Source: Nocardioides pocheonensis (GTDB lineage: Bacteria; Actinomycetota; Actinomycetes; Propionibacteriales; Nocardioidaceae). From it: 64,000 bases of DNA. The position numbers were made by a program, and so were the translations under genes. The stretch covers positions 141,972 through 205,971 of the forward strand of contig NZ_RJSF01000047.1 of assembly GCF_003725535.1 (NCBI RefSeq), in the 5' to 3' direction. A model generated the notes under the pieces. It searched no databases. It was not told the DNA's origin and saw only the letters and a list, made by a program, of their open reading frames with translations. Shown in pieces: positions 1 to 8,935 of this stretch; the first letter of the stretch is position 1, and the number at the start of each line of letters is the position of its first letter.

Positions 1-553
1 CGAGGGCCGACAACATGCTGGTGGTCACGATCACGATTCGCCAGTCGACCCCGCCGACGGCGCTGACCAGGTGCGGGAGAGCTGATCCGAGCGTCAGCGC
101 TCCGATCATGACTCCGAGGGCCTTGCCCCTGCCCCGGAGAAACCAGGTGGAGACTTCCTTCAGAGCCGGCGGGTAGACGGCTGCCAGGAACAGACCCGTG
201 GCCACACGGAGGGGCAATGCCGACAACAACCCGTCACACAGCAGGAGTCCAGCGTTGCACGCGGCGGCACCGACGCTGCCGACGACCATCAGCCGTCGGC
301 TCGTCACCACATCCGCAATCCCCGATGCGGCCGACAGGAGAGCGCCCATCACGAAACCGAGTTGGACGGCAATGGTGAGGGCGGATGTGCCGCCCGGTCC
401 GAGGTGCCAGTCGACCTTGAGCTGCGGCACGACGAAGGTTGCCGAGAACCAGGCGCTCATCGACAACAGAGTGCTGGTCGCGACCAGGGCCACCGCGACT
501 GCGGGACGAGTAGTCGAGGTTCGCGACGGGAGGAGGATCAGCTCCATCGACAT
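1..553 (-). CDS. MFS transporter, N-terminal part (runs off the window)
   Basis: An open frame starts at ATG 553 (a second ATG is at 547) and stays open to base 1, so the C-terminal half is outside the window. The roughly 184 visible residues form about five or six hydrophobic helices: a segment containing LLSMSAWFSATFVVPQLKVD, then LGFVMGALLSAASGIADVV, then a loop TSRRLM. This is the layout of a 12-TM major facilitator. The motif FLRGRGKALGVMIGALTLG resembles the loop after helix 4 of the nitrate/sugar-phosphate-like MFS branch. It lies 75 nt downstream of the crotonase gene on the same strand, so co-transcription and import of an organic acid are plausible. Family is confident; substrate is unknown. 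Confidence 0.8.
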   Translation of the reverse strand, partial: MSMELILLPSRTSTTRPAVAVALVATSTLLSMSAWFSATFVVPQLKVDWHLGPGGTSALTIAVQLGFVMGALLSAASGIADVVTSRRLMVVGSVGAAACNAGLLLCDGLLSALPLRVATGLFLAAVYPPALKEVSTWFLRGRGKALGVMIGALTLGSALPHLVSAVGGVDWRIVIVTTSMLSAL

Positions 554-628
554 CCCGGTGACAGCTCGCTGAGAGCGAAACGCCGGCGGCGCGGGCGACC
601 CACCCCATGGCGGTCGCAGACGCCGGCA

Positions 629-1501
629 TCACCGGCGGGCATGGTTCGCCGCTTCACCGAGCTCGGTCAGGTGCGAGGCGACGGCCTTGTCGAGTCGAGC
701 CTGCAGGTCGGCCGGAGGGTCCGGGTAGACCGGCTCCCGCCTCTCCAGGAAGGACGCGACCCCTTCGTTGCCGTCGGGGAGCTCCCGGATGACGGCGGCG
801 AGCCGAGGCTCCAGGCCCAGCCCGGCATCGAGCCCGTGACTCATCGTGGTGCGGAGGCCGGCCTTGATGGCGCGAACCACCGCGGGCGACGCCTCAGCGA
901 TCTTCTGCCCCAGACCTATCGCTTCGTCGACCGTGTCCTCAGGTTCGTGGACAGTGGTCACGAACTGGCAGGCGAGCGCCTCCTGTGCATCGATCGGTTG
1001 CGCGGTCGCCAGCAGCTTGAATGCCACTGGGTAAGTGACCACACCCAGGAGGCGACTGAGTTGCCCACCGACCGGAACGAGGCCGATCCTCGCACCCACG
1101 GCGCAGAACCGCGCGTTGGCTCCGGCGACTCGGAGGTCGCAGTTCAGAGCCAGGATGAACCCTGCGGCATACGCGTTGCCGTTGACCGCTCCGATCACCG
1201 GCGTGCCCAACAGTGGCGGCGTCGTGAAGGCCGCGTTCGCCCGCGCATCGCCCGCGGTCTCCGGATTGTCCAGCACTTCCTGCAGGTCGTGGCCCGAGGA
1301 GAAGGACGTCGTCCCGTCCCCCGTGATCACGATGCACCGCACCGCCGGGTCAGCGTCGGCCTCCATCAGGAGACGGTGCAACCGGGAAGCCATGTCGCCG
1401 CTGAACGCATTCCGCTTCGGCTCGTTGGCGATGGTCAGGACTCGGACCGGCCCCCGATCGCTCGAACGGATCGCCGGTGCAGGAGCGGGCGCGATGGTCA
1501 T
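629..1501 (-). CDS. Enoyl-CoA hydratase/isomerase family protein (crotonase)
   Basis: This 290-residue protein has the crotonase layout. An N-terminal beta segment ends in ANEPKRNAFS. An oxyanion-hole segment reads TSFSSGHDLQE, and the CoA-binding core reads GAVNGNAYAAGFILALNCDL. Where classical enoyl-CoA hydratases carry the first catalytic Glu, this protein reads ARFCAVGARIGLVPVGGQLS. That Glu is therefore missing, and it may be an isomerase, a hydrolase or a specialised hydratase rather than a textbook hydratase. It is followed on the same strand by the MFS gene and is transcribed away from the PucR regulator at 1780, which could control it. Confidence 0.9.
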   Translation of the reverse strand: MTIAPAPAPAIRSSDRGPVRVLTIANEPKRNAFSGDMASRLHRLLMEADADPAVRCIVITGDGTTSFSSGHDLQEVLDNPETAGDARANAAFTTPPLLGTPVIGAVNGNAYAAGFILALNCDLRVAGANARFCAVGARIGLVPVGGQLSRLLGVVTYPVAFKLLATAQPIDAQEALACQFVTTVHEPEDTVDEAIGLGQKIAEASPAVVRAIKAGLRTTMSHGLDAGLGLEPRLAAVIRELPDGNEGVASFLERREPVYPDPPADLQARLDKAVASHLTELGEAANHARR

Positions 1502-1779
1502 GAAGGCTCAGCTCTCTTCCATCCCACCGCGCTGCGCACCGAGTCGAGTGATCGCCACCCGGTTGGGACAGAACCGATACGGCTCACGGAGGACCTCTCA
1601 GGAGGGCAGGAGCAGGAGTAGCGGCAGCAGCCCGCTGCAACTGCGTAACATCGACGCTGTGATCCTCCGGTCTCGGCGGGATGGAGATCCAGCAGAAGTT
1701 CGAGAACTTTCGCGGCGGCGGCTCGTGGTTTCCTCAAGAGCCGCACGGCCAACGACCTGTCAGATGCGAGGGACCGCCG

Positions 1780-3030
1780 ATGAGCGACCATGGAACTCCG
1801 GCCACGAGTCGTCTGGGTCCCGTCACCCCTGAGGGTCGTCGTCTGGTCGAGCGGCTCATCGGGCGACGTGAGGAGCTTGCTGCCAGCATCGTCGCCGACG
1901 TACAGCGCGACATCGTCGACTACGGCAGCCTCGGGCCGTTGACCTTGTCCGCAGACATCCTGGCGACGTCGTTGCTCACCATCACCGACTTGCTGGAAAG
2001 CCTCTTGGAGGACGAGCCGCCCGGCTCCCAGAACGCGGAAGTGATCCGTCGTAGCGCGTCACGGCGCGTCCACCAGGACGTCAGTCTTCCGTCACTGCTG
2101 CACAGTTACCGGATCTGGGGCGCCAAGGTGTGGGATGCAGTCCTCGAGGAAGCCGGGGACGACCCAGTCATGCGAGAGGCCGCTCTGGGGCTCGTGAGCC
2201 GAATCTTCGCCTACGTGGACATGGTCTCCATTACGCTGGCGCAGGTCTACCAGGAGGAGTCGGCAGGCATCCACGGCGCTCGTGACGTCCTCCGCAGCGA
2301 CGTACTCGAGAGCCTGCTTCTCGGTAGGGCACTGTCAGACCGAGCCCGTGTCGACATCGCCCGCCTTAACCTGACCTCGGAAAGCAAAGTCGCCGTTGTC
2401 ATTGTGCGTCTCACCGCCATACCTCCCGACGGGGCGCGGCCTGAATCCCTGAGGGCCCTCCAGGCGTGTCGGGAGAAGCTCGCCGCCGGGGCGGGCGTCC
2501 TGCTGGGTATCCGTGACAGCGACATCATCTGTCTCGTCCGGGTGGGGAACCCGATGGAGCTCGACCGCCTGATCGGTGCCGCACACGACGTCGCTGCCCA
2601 GAGCCCCGAGTGGCGGGTCTGCGTCGGCCGTCCTCACGAAGGGCTCGATGGAATTCCTCGTTCGTTCCGCGAAGCACAGGAAGCGGCAAGTGTCGCCGCT
2701 ACTCGGCGGCCACGCGGTCGCGCGGTGCTCTTCTCGGACATCATCCTCGACCGGATCCTGGTGCACAGCGAATACGCACAGGACTTGCTGGAGGAAGCGA
2801 TGCGTCCCCTCCTTGTCTACGACGAAGAGCACGCTGCCGACCTCGTCCCCACCCTGCGCGCATATGTTTCCAATGATCTGAACATGACACGCACGGCGAA
2901 GCAGCTGGTCGTCAACCCGAACACGGTTGCCTACCGGATCAAGCGCATCGGGCAGCTGACCGGCCAGGATCCGACGTCGGCCACCGGCATCATGACCCTG
3001 GCACTCGCACTCCGGCTGATGGACGGCTGA
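1780..3030 (+). CDS. PucR-family transcriptional regulator
   Basis: This 416-residue cytoplasmic regulator starts at ATG 1780 behind GCGAGGGACC. The N-terminal half is helical (a RsbRD-like region, roughly residues 15-165). A GGDEF-like middle follows, and the C-terminal PucR HTH reads RAYVSNDLNMTRTAKQLVVN followed by NTVAYRIKRIGQLTG (about residues 365-400). PucR/CdaR regulators usually activate neighbouring catabolic genes in response to a metabolite. The divergent crotonase/MFS pair at 1-1501 is the natural target; the 280-nt gap between them would hold both promoters. Upstream in-frame ATG 1681 is possible but has no good ribosome site. Confidence 0.9.
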   Translation: MSDHGTPATSRLGPVTPEGRRLVERLIGRREELAASIVADVQRDIVDYGSLGPLTLSADILATSLLTITDLLESLLEDEPPGSQNAEVIRRSASRRVHQDVSLPSLLHSYRIWGAKVWDAVLEEAGDDPVMREAALGLVSRIFAYVDMVSITLAQVYQEESAGIHGARDVLRSDVLESLLLGRALSDRARVDIARLNLTSESKVAVVIVRLTAIPPDGARPESLRALQACREKLAAGAGVLLGIRDSDIICLVRVGNPMELDRLIGAAHDVAAQSPEWRVCVGRPHEGLDGIPRSFREAQEAASVAATRRPRGRAVLFSDIILDRILVHSEYAQDLLEEAMRPLLVYDEEHAADLVPTLRAYVSNDLNMTRTAKQLVVNPNTVAYRIKRIGQLTGQDPTSATGIMTLALALRLMDG

Positions 3031-3045
3031 TCCGCCCGGCTCAAA

Positions 3046-3999
3046 TCAGTCGACCGAGATCCTGAATCGCTGCCTGTACGACGTGGGGGTGGTGCCGTAC
3101 TTTGCGACGAAGTTCTGGCGAAAGGTGATCGCACTGCCGAATCCAGAGGATCTGGCGATTCGATCTATGGACCAGTCCGTCGCTTCGAGGAACCGACGCG
3201 AGCTGTCCAACCGCCGCGCGAGTATCCATTTCGCAGGCGTGGTTCCGGTCGTCTCGCCGAATCGGCGCGTGAAGTTCCTCCGGCTCATGCCCGCGTGCCC
3301 AGCCAGGTCGTCAACCGTGAGGGACTCCTCGAGGTGTGCGATCGCCCAGTCCAACGTCCCACCCAGCCGAGCACCACTTTCGGGCTCCGGGAGGGGTCGG
3401 TCGACGTACTGAGCCTGACCGCCGTCGCGATGAGGCGCCACGACGAGGTGACGCGCTATGGCCGAGGCGGCGACGGCGCCGATCTCCGATCGGAGCAGAT
3501 GCAGGCACGCGTCGATCGCTGAGGCCGTGCCGGCCGAAGTGAGGACATCCCCGTGATCGATGTACAACGCGTCGGACTTCACCTCCACGGAGGGTCGGCG
3601 CGACGCGAGCTCGGTGGCAGCAGCCCAGTGAGTGACGGCGCTGCGTCCGTCGAGCAGACCGCTGTCCGCCAGCGGGAAAGCGCCCAGGCACAATCCCACG
3701 ACGCGGGCATGACGCGAATGAGCTCGGCGGATCAGCTCCACGAGGACAGGGCCTGCGAGCCTCAAGTCGCTGTGCCACGACGGAAAGACCAGAAGATCCG
3801 CCGCCTCCGGAACCCTGGGAGTACCGAGGTTCTCGATCGCCACACCCTCCGCGGTGCGTATGCCAGGACCGTCCTCGGTCCAGAACTCCATCGTCCACAC
3901 GTCGGAGAGCCCCATGCGCCCGGCTTCCCCGAAGACCAGCGACGGCGCGGCGAGGTGGAACATCGTGATGCCGTCGAAGGCGTGGATAGCGACGCGCAC
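3046..3999 (-). CDS. GlxA-family AraC-type regulator (DJ-1/PfpI domain plus HTH)
   Basis: The protein has two parts. An N-terminal DJ-1/PfpI-like domain runs from about residue 1 to 190, with the nucleophile-elbow-like stretch VGLCLGAFPLADSGLL. A C-terminal AraC HTH follows (DWAIAHLEESLTVDDLAGHA, then MSRRNFTRRFGETTGTTPAKW and RIARSSGFGSAITFRQNF). The start is uncertain: the homologous region begins at VRVAIHAFDG, and GTG 3999 or TTG 4008 are the candidates. It is divergent from the isochorismatase gene at 4105, with about 105 nt between them. This is a common pairing for GlxA-type regulators of amide or amine catabolism. Confidence 0.85.
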   Translation of the reverse strand: MRVAIHAFDGITMFHLAAPSLVFGEAGRMGLSDVWTMEFWTEDGPGIRTAEGVAIENLGTPRVPEAADLLVFPSWHSDLRLAGPVLVELIRRAHSRHARVVGLCLGAFPLADSGLLDGRSAVTHWAAATELASRRPSVEVKSDALYIDHGDVLTSAGTASAIDACLHLLRSEIGAVAASAIARHLVVAPHRDGGQAQYVDRPLPEPESGARLGGTLDWAIAHLEESLTVDDLAGHAGMSRRNFTRRFGETTGTTPAKWILARRLDSSRRFLEATDWSIDRIARSSGFGSAITFRQNFVAKYGTTPTSYRQRFRISVD

Positions 4000-4104
4000 T
4001 TGGCCCAAAGTAATCGAAGATGGGCATTCGCGCCACTCACGGGCGCGCTCTCGCCACATCCAGGATGGAGCTCGACGACAGACAACAGACCAGGAGTGTC
4101 CGAC

Positions 4105-4740
4105 ATGTCCACACCACGACGAGCGTTGATCGTGATCGACGTCCAGCAGGAGTACTTCGACGGGATCCTGCAGGTCCAGTACCCCCCGCGAGAGGAGTCC
4201 CTGCGCAACATCCTGAGCGCGCTGGACGTTGCGCGCGAGCACGACGTGCCCGTGGTCGTGGTGCAGCACGAACTCACCGAGGGTGCCCCGGTCTTCGCCG
4301 TCGGGTCATCGAGCTGGTCACTCCACCCAGACATCGAGAAGTGGATCTCGGAGGACTGGAAGCGGGTGGCCAAGTCGCACTCGAGCGTGTTCGCGGGCAC
4401 CGATTTGGCGGACTGGCTGCACGAGCAGGAAGTCGACCTGATCACGATCGTGGGATACATGACGAACAGCTGCGACATCGCAACAGCCGCCGCAGCCGAG
4501 GGCCTCGGTTTCGGCGTGGAGATCTTGTCCGACGCGACCGGCGCGATCCACCTCGCGAATGAAGCAGGGAAGGTGTCCGCCCAGCAGCTGCACGAAACAC
4601 TCCTCGTTCTCCTTCACTCGAATTTCGCCGCGGTCGGTACGACGCAGCAGTGGGCCGCAGCGGTGGCAGGCGGGGAAGCGTTGACCGGCAGCGACCTGGG
4701 TTCCTCTGCGATGCAGGGGCGCGCGGTGTTTCCTGCCTAG
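4105..4740 (+). CDS. Isochorismatase-family cysteine hydrolase
   Basis: This 211-residue protein starts at ATG 4105 behind CAGGAGTG. It shows the cysteine-hydrolase triad in order: Asp in ALIVIDVQQEYFD, Lys in KRVAKSHSSVFAGTD, and Cys in IVGYMTNSCDIATAAAA. Family members hydrolyse amides such as nicotinamide, N-carbamoylsarcosine or peroxyureidoacrylate, or isochorismate. The substrate here is not recognisable. It is divergent from a GlxA-type regulator and followed by a PAS-only protein after 154 nt. Confidence 0.88.
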   Translation: MSTPRRALIVIDVQQEYFDGILQVQYPPREESLRNILSALDVAREHDVPVVVVQHELTEGAPVFAVGSSSWSLHPDIEKWISEDWKRVAKSHSSVFAGTDLADWLHEQEVDLITIVGYMTNSCDIATAAAAEGLGFGVEILSDATGAIHLANEAGKVSAQQLHETLLVLLHSNFAAVGTTQQWAAAVAGGEALTGSDLGSSAMQGRAVFPA

Positions 4741-4894
4741 TCCGTCACCCGCCCCGAGACTGCCGGGCAGGACGAAACCGTTCCGCTGTCCACCGGCTGC
4801 TCAGCGATGGGTTCGAACTTCGGACTCGTCCGCCGGGTGGCGACATGGTCCACTGCTCCCTACCCACGCGTTCACGTCATTCGGAGAACTCACC

Positions 4895-5305
4895 ATGAAC
4901 ACACCTGACTTCGAGCGGTTCTTCAACGCCATCCCGGCGAACTACCTGGTGCTCGATCTTGAATGGAACATCGTCGCGATCACGGACGCCTGCCTGGGTG
5001 GGCGGCGTCGCGAGGACGTCGTGGGCCGGAGCCAGTTCGACGTCTTTCCCGACAACCCTGACGCTCCGGACGCTGCCGGCACTGCAGCCATGCGTTCGGC
5101 CCTTCAGCGCGTCGTCGACGAGAGGACGGGGCACGCCATGCCGGTCACTCGGTACGACGTTGCGGACCTCGATGGCACGTTCGAGGAGCGCTACTGGAAG
5201 CCCGTCAACGAGCCTGTCTTCGACAGTGACGGCGAGGTCTCGCACGTCATCCACGGGGTCGAGGACGTCACCGGCATCGTCGTGTCCGGAAGGATGCCGC
5301 AGTAG
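4895..5305 (+). CDS. Stand-alone PAS-domain protein
   Basis: This 136-residue protein consists of a single PAS fold. It opens with FERFFNAIPANYLVLDLEWN, has the helical middle VGRSQFDVFPDNPDA, and ends in sheet strands EERYWKPVNEPVFDSDGEV. No kinase, cyclase or HTH output domain is attached, so it is either a small sensor that acts on a partner or a ligand-binding module. GGAGAA precedes the ATG. The neighbours on both sides are catabolic genes, but nothing shows its partner. Confidence 0.8.
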   Translation: MNTPDFERFFNAIPANYLVLDLEWNIVAITDACLGGRRREDVVGRSQFDVFPDNPDAPDAAGTAAMRSALQRVVDERTGHAMPVTRYDVADLDGTFEERYWKPVNEPVFDSDGEVSHVIHGVEDVTGIVVSGRMPQ

Positions 5306-5364
5306 CGGTCGACGGACATCGTCCCGCGGCCGCCGAGCTCCGGCGGCGCGCTTGCAGCGCGTGT

Positions 5365-6546
5365 TCATCGCGGGACCGTGATGGCCCTGCTCGCGGCCGC
5401 GGCAGCGTCGAGAAGCAGCGCGGCCTGGTCGCGCACCTCGGCGGGCGTCACGTAGCCCGTCCGTCCCCACAACGTGAGCATGTAGGCGACGTGGTGGTCG
5501 GCCGCGAAGACCGGCGCGCTGAGCGAGCGCAGCTCCACCTCACGGTCGGGCTCCTGGGGCTGGTTGTAACCGTCGAGCGCCTGGATGAATGCCTGGCGCA
5601 AGGCAGTCGCCGACACCTGGGGGTCACCCGCGTTGATCCGGGTGGCGACTGACTCCAGATGCGCTCCAGCATCGTGACCCGTCGCGATGGCGTAACCGCG
5701 CTCACGGACCAGGTCGGGCACGCGCCGCAGCGCAGCGAATTGATCGGCCCCCACCGCGTGGGCGACCGGCGCCATCCAGGCTGAGCGGAGCGCCTCATCG
5801 CCCCACGCGACGAAGCAGCTACCGATCGGAGCCATGAACGGAAGTCGCTGACCGACCCTGGTTGGGGCGACGGCGATGTCCGTACGACCCGCCGCGGCCG
5901 CGAGGACCAGCTCGTCGCCAACGAGTGCAATCGCAGTCACTTCGGAGTGGAGCCGGGAAGCCAAGGACTCCATGAACGGTCGGGCCAGGTCGATCAACGT
6001 CAGATGCGTGAGCAGGTCGGAATCACCGGCTGCGAGGGATGAGGGCGTGAACGACCCGTAACCGCCTCGGAAGAACAGAAGCGGTTGGCCGGGAGCGCCG
6101 AACTCGAGGTCGACGACCCGACCGACGACGATGTCGTGATCGCCGGCATCATGGATCTGCTCCGTGACACAGTCGATCCACACAACGGCGCCGTCCAGCA
6201 CAGGGTTGCCAGCCGGAGAGTGGTGCCAGCCGAAGCCCTCGAATTTCCCGCTCTTCCTGATGGCGACTGCCCGACACAACTCCTCTTGATCTGCGCGCAG
6301 GACGTTGATGCAGAACCGTTTGCCGCTCTCGCGAAGTGCGCTCCACGACGAGGAGCTCTTGCTCGGCAGGAAAGCCACGAGGGGTGGCTCGAGGGAGACC
6401 GACGTGAACGATCCCACCGTCATTCCGATCGGCTCGCCCGACTCGCTCGCGGCGGTTACGACCACGACGCCCGTCGGGTACTGGCCGAGCACCTCCCGGA
6501 AGTGGGCGGGATCGATACCTGTCTTTGTCTGACGCGCTCCAGTCAC
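5365..6546 (-). CDS. Flavin reductase fused to an IclR-type effector-binding domain
   Basis: Residues about 10-165 are a flavin-reductase-like FMN-binding domain (REVLGQYPTGVVVVTA, then GMTVGSFTSVSLEPPLVAF, then RESGKRFCINVL). This domain normally supplies reduced flavin to a two-component monooxygenase. Residues about 175-390 resemble the ligand-binding half of IclR regulators (LIDLARPFMESLASRLHSEV, MAPIGSCFVAW, VRERGYAIATG). No winged-helix DNA-binding part is present, so the second half is more likely a substrate sensor controlling the reductase than a repressor. The GTG start at 6546 follows GGGGAG, and a palindromic operator lies 36-51 nt upstream. Confidence 0.85.
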   Translation of the reverse strand: MTGARQTKTGIDPAHFREVLGQYPTGVVVVTAASESGEPIGMTVGSFTSVSLEPPLVAFLPSKSSSSWSALRESGKRFCINVLRADQEELCRAVAIRKSGKFEGFGWHHSPAGNPVLDGAVVWIDCVTEQIHDAGDHDIVVGRVVDLEFGAPGQPLLFFRGGYGSFTPSSLAAGDSDLLTHLTLIDLARPFMESLASRLHSEVTAIALVGDELVLAAAAGRTDIAVAPTRVGQRLPFMAPIGSCFVAWGDEALRSAWMAPVAHAVGADQFAALRRVPDLVRERGYAIATGHDAGAHLESVATRINAGDPQVSATALRQAFIQALDGYNQPQEPDREVELRSLSAPVFAADHHVAYMLTLWGRTGYVTPAEVRDQAALLLDAAAAASRAITVPR

Positions 6547-6581
6547 GACAACTCCCCATCGACGCTTGAGGCCACTTCGTT

Positions 6582-6597
6582 TGATAGTGCACTCTCA
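6582..6597. promoter_or_regulatory. Palindromic operator-like site, copy 1
   Basis: The 16-bp near-palindrome TGATAGTGCACTCTCA sits upstream of the flavin reductase start. The 17-bp stretch CACTTCGTTTGATAGTG (6573-6589) is repeated exactly at 8821-8837 upstream of the thiolase gene. This suggests that one regulator controls both transcripts. Confidence 0.6.
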
Positions 6598-6751
6598 TAA
6601 TACAGGGTGGATCGGCGAGATGACGAGCCTGCCCGCCGGAATCCGTAGGTTCTGGGGGGATGGGAGTGGACGGCAGGTGACCTCGGACGAGGCCGTCTCG
6701 AGCTTGGCTGGACGGCCTCAGGTCAGCGGCACGCAGCTCGAGGCCTGCACC

Positions 6752-7369
6752 TCAGCGGGGAGTCGCCTTGCTCGGCTCGAATGCCGGGCCGTGGCCGGGG
6801 ACGATGAGGACCGGATCGAGTCCCAGGATGCGTTCCCGGTGGCTGTGGAGCAGCTCACCGTTCGAGGCGAACGGGTCCTCCTCCGGGACGGTTTCGGTCC
6901 ACCACAGATGAGTGAAGACGACGAGGCCGTCCGCGGTGTTCACCAGCGTGGTGATGTCCTGGTCGGTGTGTCCGGGCGTCTGGAGCAGCTTCACGCCCGG
7001 GGCCACCTCGACGCCGTCGGCCATGCGACTGTGCCACTGGTCGCCCTTGTAGACGGCCCAAACGTCGTGGGTCTGCGCGTTGCCGAACAGGGCGATGTTG
7101 AGCGTGTGGTCTGGGTGGTGGTGGCTGATGATGATGTCGGTGATGTCCGACGCCGCGAACCCGCGTTCCTTCAGCGGGTCGAGGACGGTGCCACTGCTCC
7201 TCATCATGCCGGGGTCGTGGATGATCCTGCGGTCGCCGGCCCGGAAGAACGAGACAGTCGATGCGACGCTGCCGGTGTCGCCGAGGTCACCGAGGGGCCA
7301 TGGGGAGTACCCCGCGGACAGCACGCCCCATTCGTCGACGACGCCAGTGGGAAGATCGGTGTCGGCCAT
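6752..7369 (-). CDS. Metallo-beta-lactamase-fold hydrolase
   Basis: This 205-residue protein, started at ATG 7369, has the metal-binding signature HHHPDH in TDIIISHHHPDHTLNIALFG. Further ligands follow in the GHTDQD and PGHGPAFEP segments. Such enzymes hydrolyse thioesters, lactones or related bonds using two metal ions. It lies downstream of the thiolase on the same strand, with a 169-nt gap. A role in CoA-thioester or lactone cleavage within the same pathway is inferred. An upstream in-frame ATG at 7396 is the alternative start. Confidence 0.85.
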   Translation of the reverse strand: MADTDLPTGVVDEWGVLSAGYSPWPLGDLGDTGSVASTVSFFRAGDRRIIHDPGMMRSSGTVLDPLKERGFAASDITDIIISHHHPDHTLNIALFGNAQTHDVWAVYKGDQWHSRMADGVEVAPGVKLLQTPGHTDQDITTLVNTADGLVVFTHLWWTETVPEEDPFASNGELLHSHRERILGLDPVLIVPGHGPAFEPSKATPR

Positions 7370-7538
7370 CTGGCTAACGTCCTTTCGGGGGCTCATGGGA
7401 ACAGGCAGGCCAGGGGGCGCCATGCCGCCAGGCTTCGATTCAACCCGTCGCGAACCTGCATGGAAAGTCCTAGATCTGCACCGGTTGGGCTGGGAGGTGG
7501 GTACGGGTGCGCGCTCGTGCCCACTCCCCCAGACGTCC

Positions 7539-8756
7539 TCAGGACAGCCGTTCGAGCACCATGGCCATGCCCTGTCCGCCACCGACGCACATGGTCTCCA
7601 GACCGAACTGCTTGTCGTGCCACTGCAGCGAGTTGATCAGCGTGCTGGTGATCCGGGCTCCCGTCATCCCGAAGGGATGACCCACAGCGATGGCGCCGCC
7701 ATTGACGTTCAGTCGGTCCTCGGGGACGCCGAGCTCGCGGGCTGAGGCGATCACCTGGGCGGCGAAGGCCTCGTTGATCTCGACCAGATCAATGTCGCCG
7801 ATGCTGATGCCGGCCCGGTCGAGGGCCTTACGCGACGCCTCGACCGGACCGAGTCCCATGATCTCCGGAGAGAGCCCGGACACAGCCGTGCTGACGATCC
7901 TCGCGAGCGGCGTGAGACCGAGCTGCTTCGCCTTCTCGTCCGACATGATCACGACGGCTGCGGCCCCGTCGTTTAACGGGCAGCAGTTGCCGGCCGTCAC
8001 GGTGCCGTCGGGCCGGAACACGGGCTTGAGGCCGGCGAGCGCCTCGAGCGTCACGCCTGGCCTAGGTCCGTCATCGGATGTCACGACTGTCCCGTCCGGA
8101 AGAGTCACTGGCGTGATCTCGCGAGCCCAGAAACCGCTGGCGATAGCCGCCTCGGCGCGGTTCTGGCTGCGAACACCGAAGGCGTCCTGGTCGGCCCGCG
8201 TGACGCCCATGAGCTGAGCGACGTTCTCAGCCGTGTGCCCCATCGAGATGTACACGTCGGGCAGGTCGCCCTCGGTTCGAGGATCGACCCAGGTTTGACC
8301 GCCTCCAGCGAACTTGTCGGTGCGCGCCTCGGCCTCTGCGAACAGGGGGTTCTGCGTTCCCGGCGGACCGTCGGCGCCTCCGTTCGAGTAGCGGCTCACG
8401 GTTTCGACGCCTGCCGAGATGTACACGTCGCCCTCGCCGGCCTTGATGGCGTGGAAGGCCATTCGCGTGGTCTCCAGGCTGGCTGAGCAGTACCGGTTGA
8501 CGGTCACGCCGGGGAGGTGATCGAGCCCAGCGAGCACCGGCACGACCCGGCCGATGTTGTAGCCAGCTTCCCCGGCGGGTTGACCCACACCGAGGAGGAA
8601 GTCCTCGATGTCGGCCGGATCAAGCTCGGGGACCTTCGCCAAGGCGGCATGCACCATCTGGACGGTCAGGTCGTCGGGACGCATGTCCCGCAAGGACCCC
8701 TTGAACGCGCGCCCGATGGGCGAGCGGGCGACCGAGACGATCACTGCTTCCGGCAT
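7539..8756 (-). CDS. Thiolase (acetyl-CoA C-acyltransferase)
   Basis: This 405-residue enzyme is of full thiolase length. The nucleophilic Cys is about residue 90 (TVNRYCSASLETTRMAFHAI). The His motif is GGAIAVGHPFGMTGAR and the second Cys motif is CVGGGQG near the C-terminus. It should carry out the thiolytic last step of beta-oxidation, releasing acetyl-CoA or propionyl-CoA. ATG 8756 is chosen because GGAG lies five nt upstream; GTG 8762 would overlap that site. It is divergent from the MaoC gene at 8936 across a shared operator region. Confidence 0.93.
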   Translation of the reverse strand: MPEAVIVSVARSPIGRAFKGSLRDMRPDDLTVQMVHAALAKVPELDPADIEDFLLGVGQPAGEAGYNIGRVVPVLAGLDHLPGVTVNRYCSASLETTRMAFHAIKAGEGDVYISAGVETVSRYSNGGADGPPGTQNPLFAEAEARTDKFAGGGQTWVDPRTEGDLPDVYISMGHTAENVAQLMGVTRADQDAFGVRSQNRAEAAIASGFWAREITPVTLPDGTVVTSDDGPRPGVTLEALAGLKPVFRPDGTVTAGNCCPLNDGAAAVVIMSDEKAKQLGLTPLARIVSTAVSGLSPEIMGLGPVEASRKALDRAGISIGDIDLVEINEAFAAQVIASARELGVPEDRLNVNGGAIAVGHPFGMTGARITSTLINSLQWHDKQFGLETMCVGGGQGMAMVLERLS

Positions 8757-8829
8757 CTTCACTCCTCAGCCAGGCAGCTCGGCATGTTGCACGGGCGCTG
8801 GACCGGTATGTGCGCAAGCGCACTTCGTT

Positions 8830-8845
8830 TGATAGTGTGCTCTCA
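8830..8845. promoter_or_regulatory. Palindromic operator-like site, copy 2
   Basis: TGATAGTGTGCTCTCA matches the site at 6582-6597 at 14 of 16 positions, and the preceding 8 bases are also identical. It lies between the divergent thiolase (start 8756) and MaoC (start 8936) genes, so it could control both. No regulator gene is adjacent. Confidence 0.6.
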
Positions 8846-8935
8846 GAATACCTTGGAGAGCGGACGCCGGTCGAGCCAACGTGTCGGACGCCACAGCGCT
8901 CACGCTGGATCTCCAGCAAGAGTCAGGAGAGTGCC

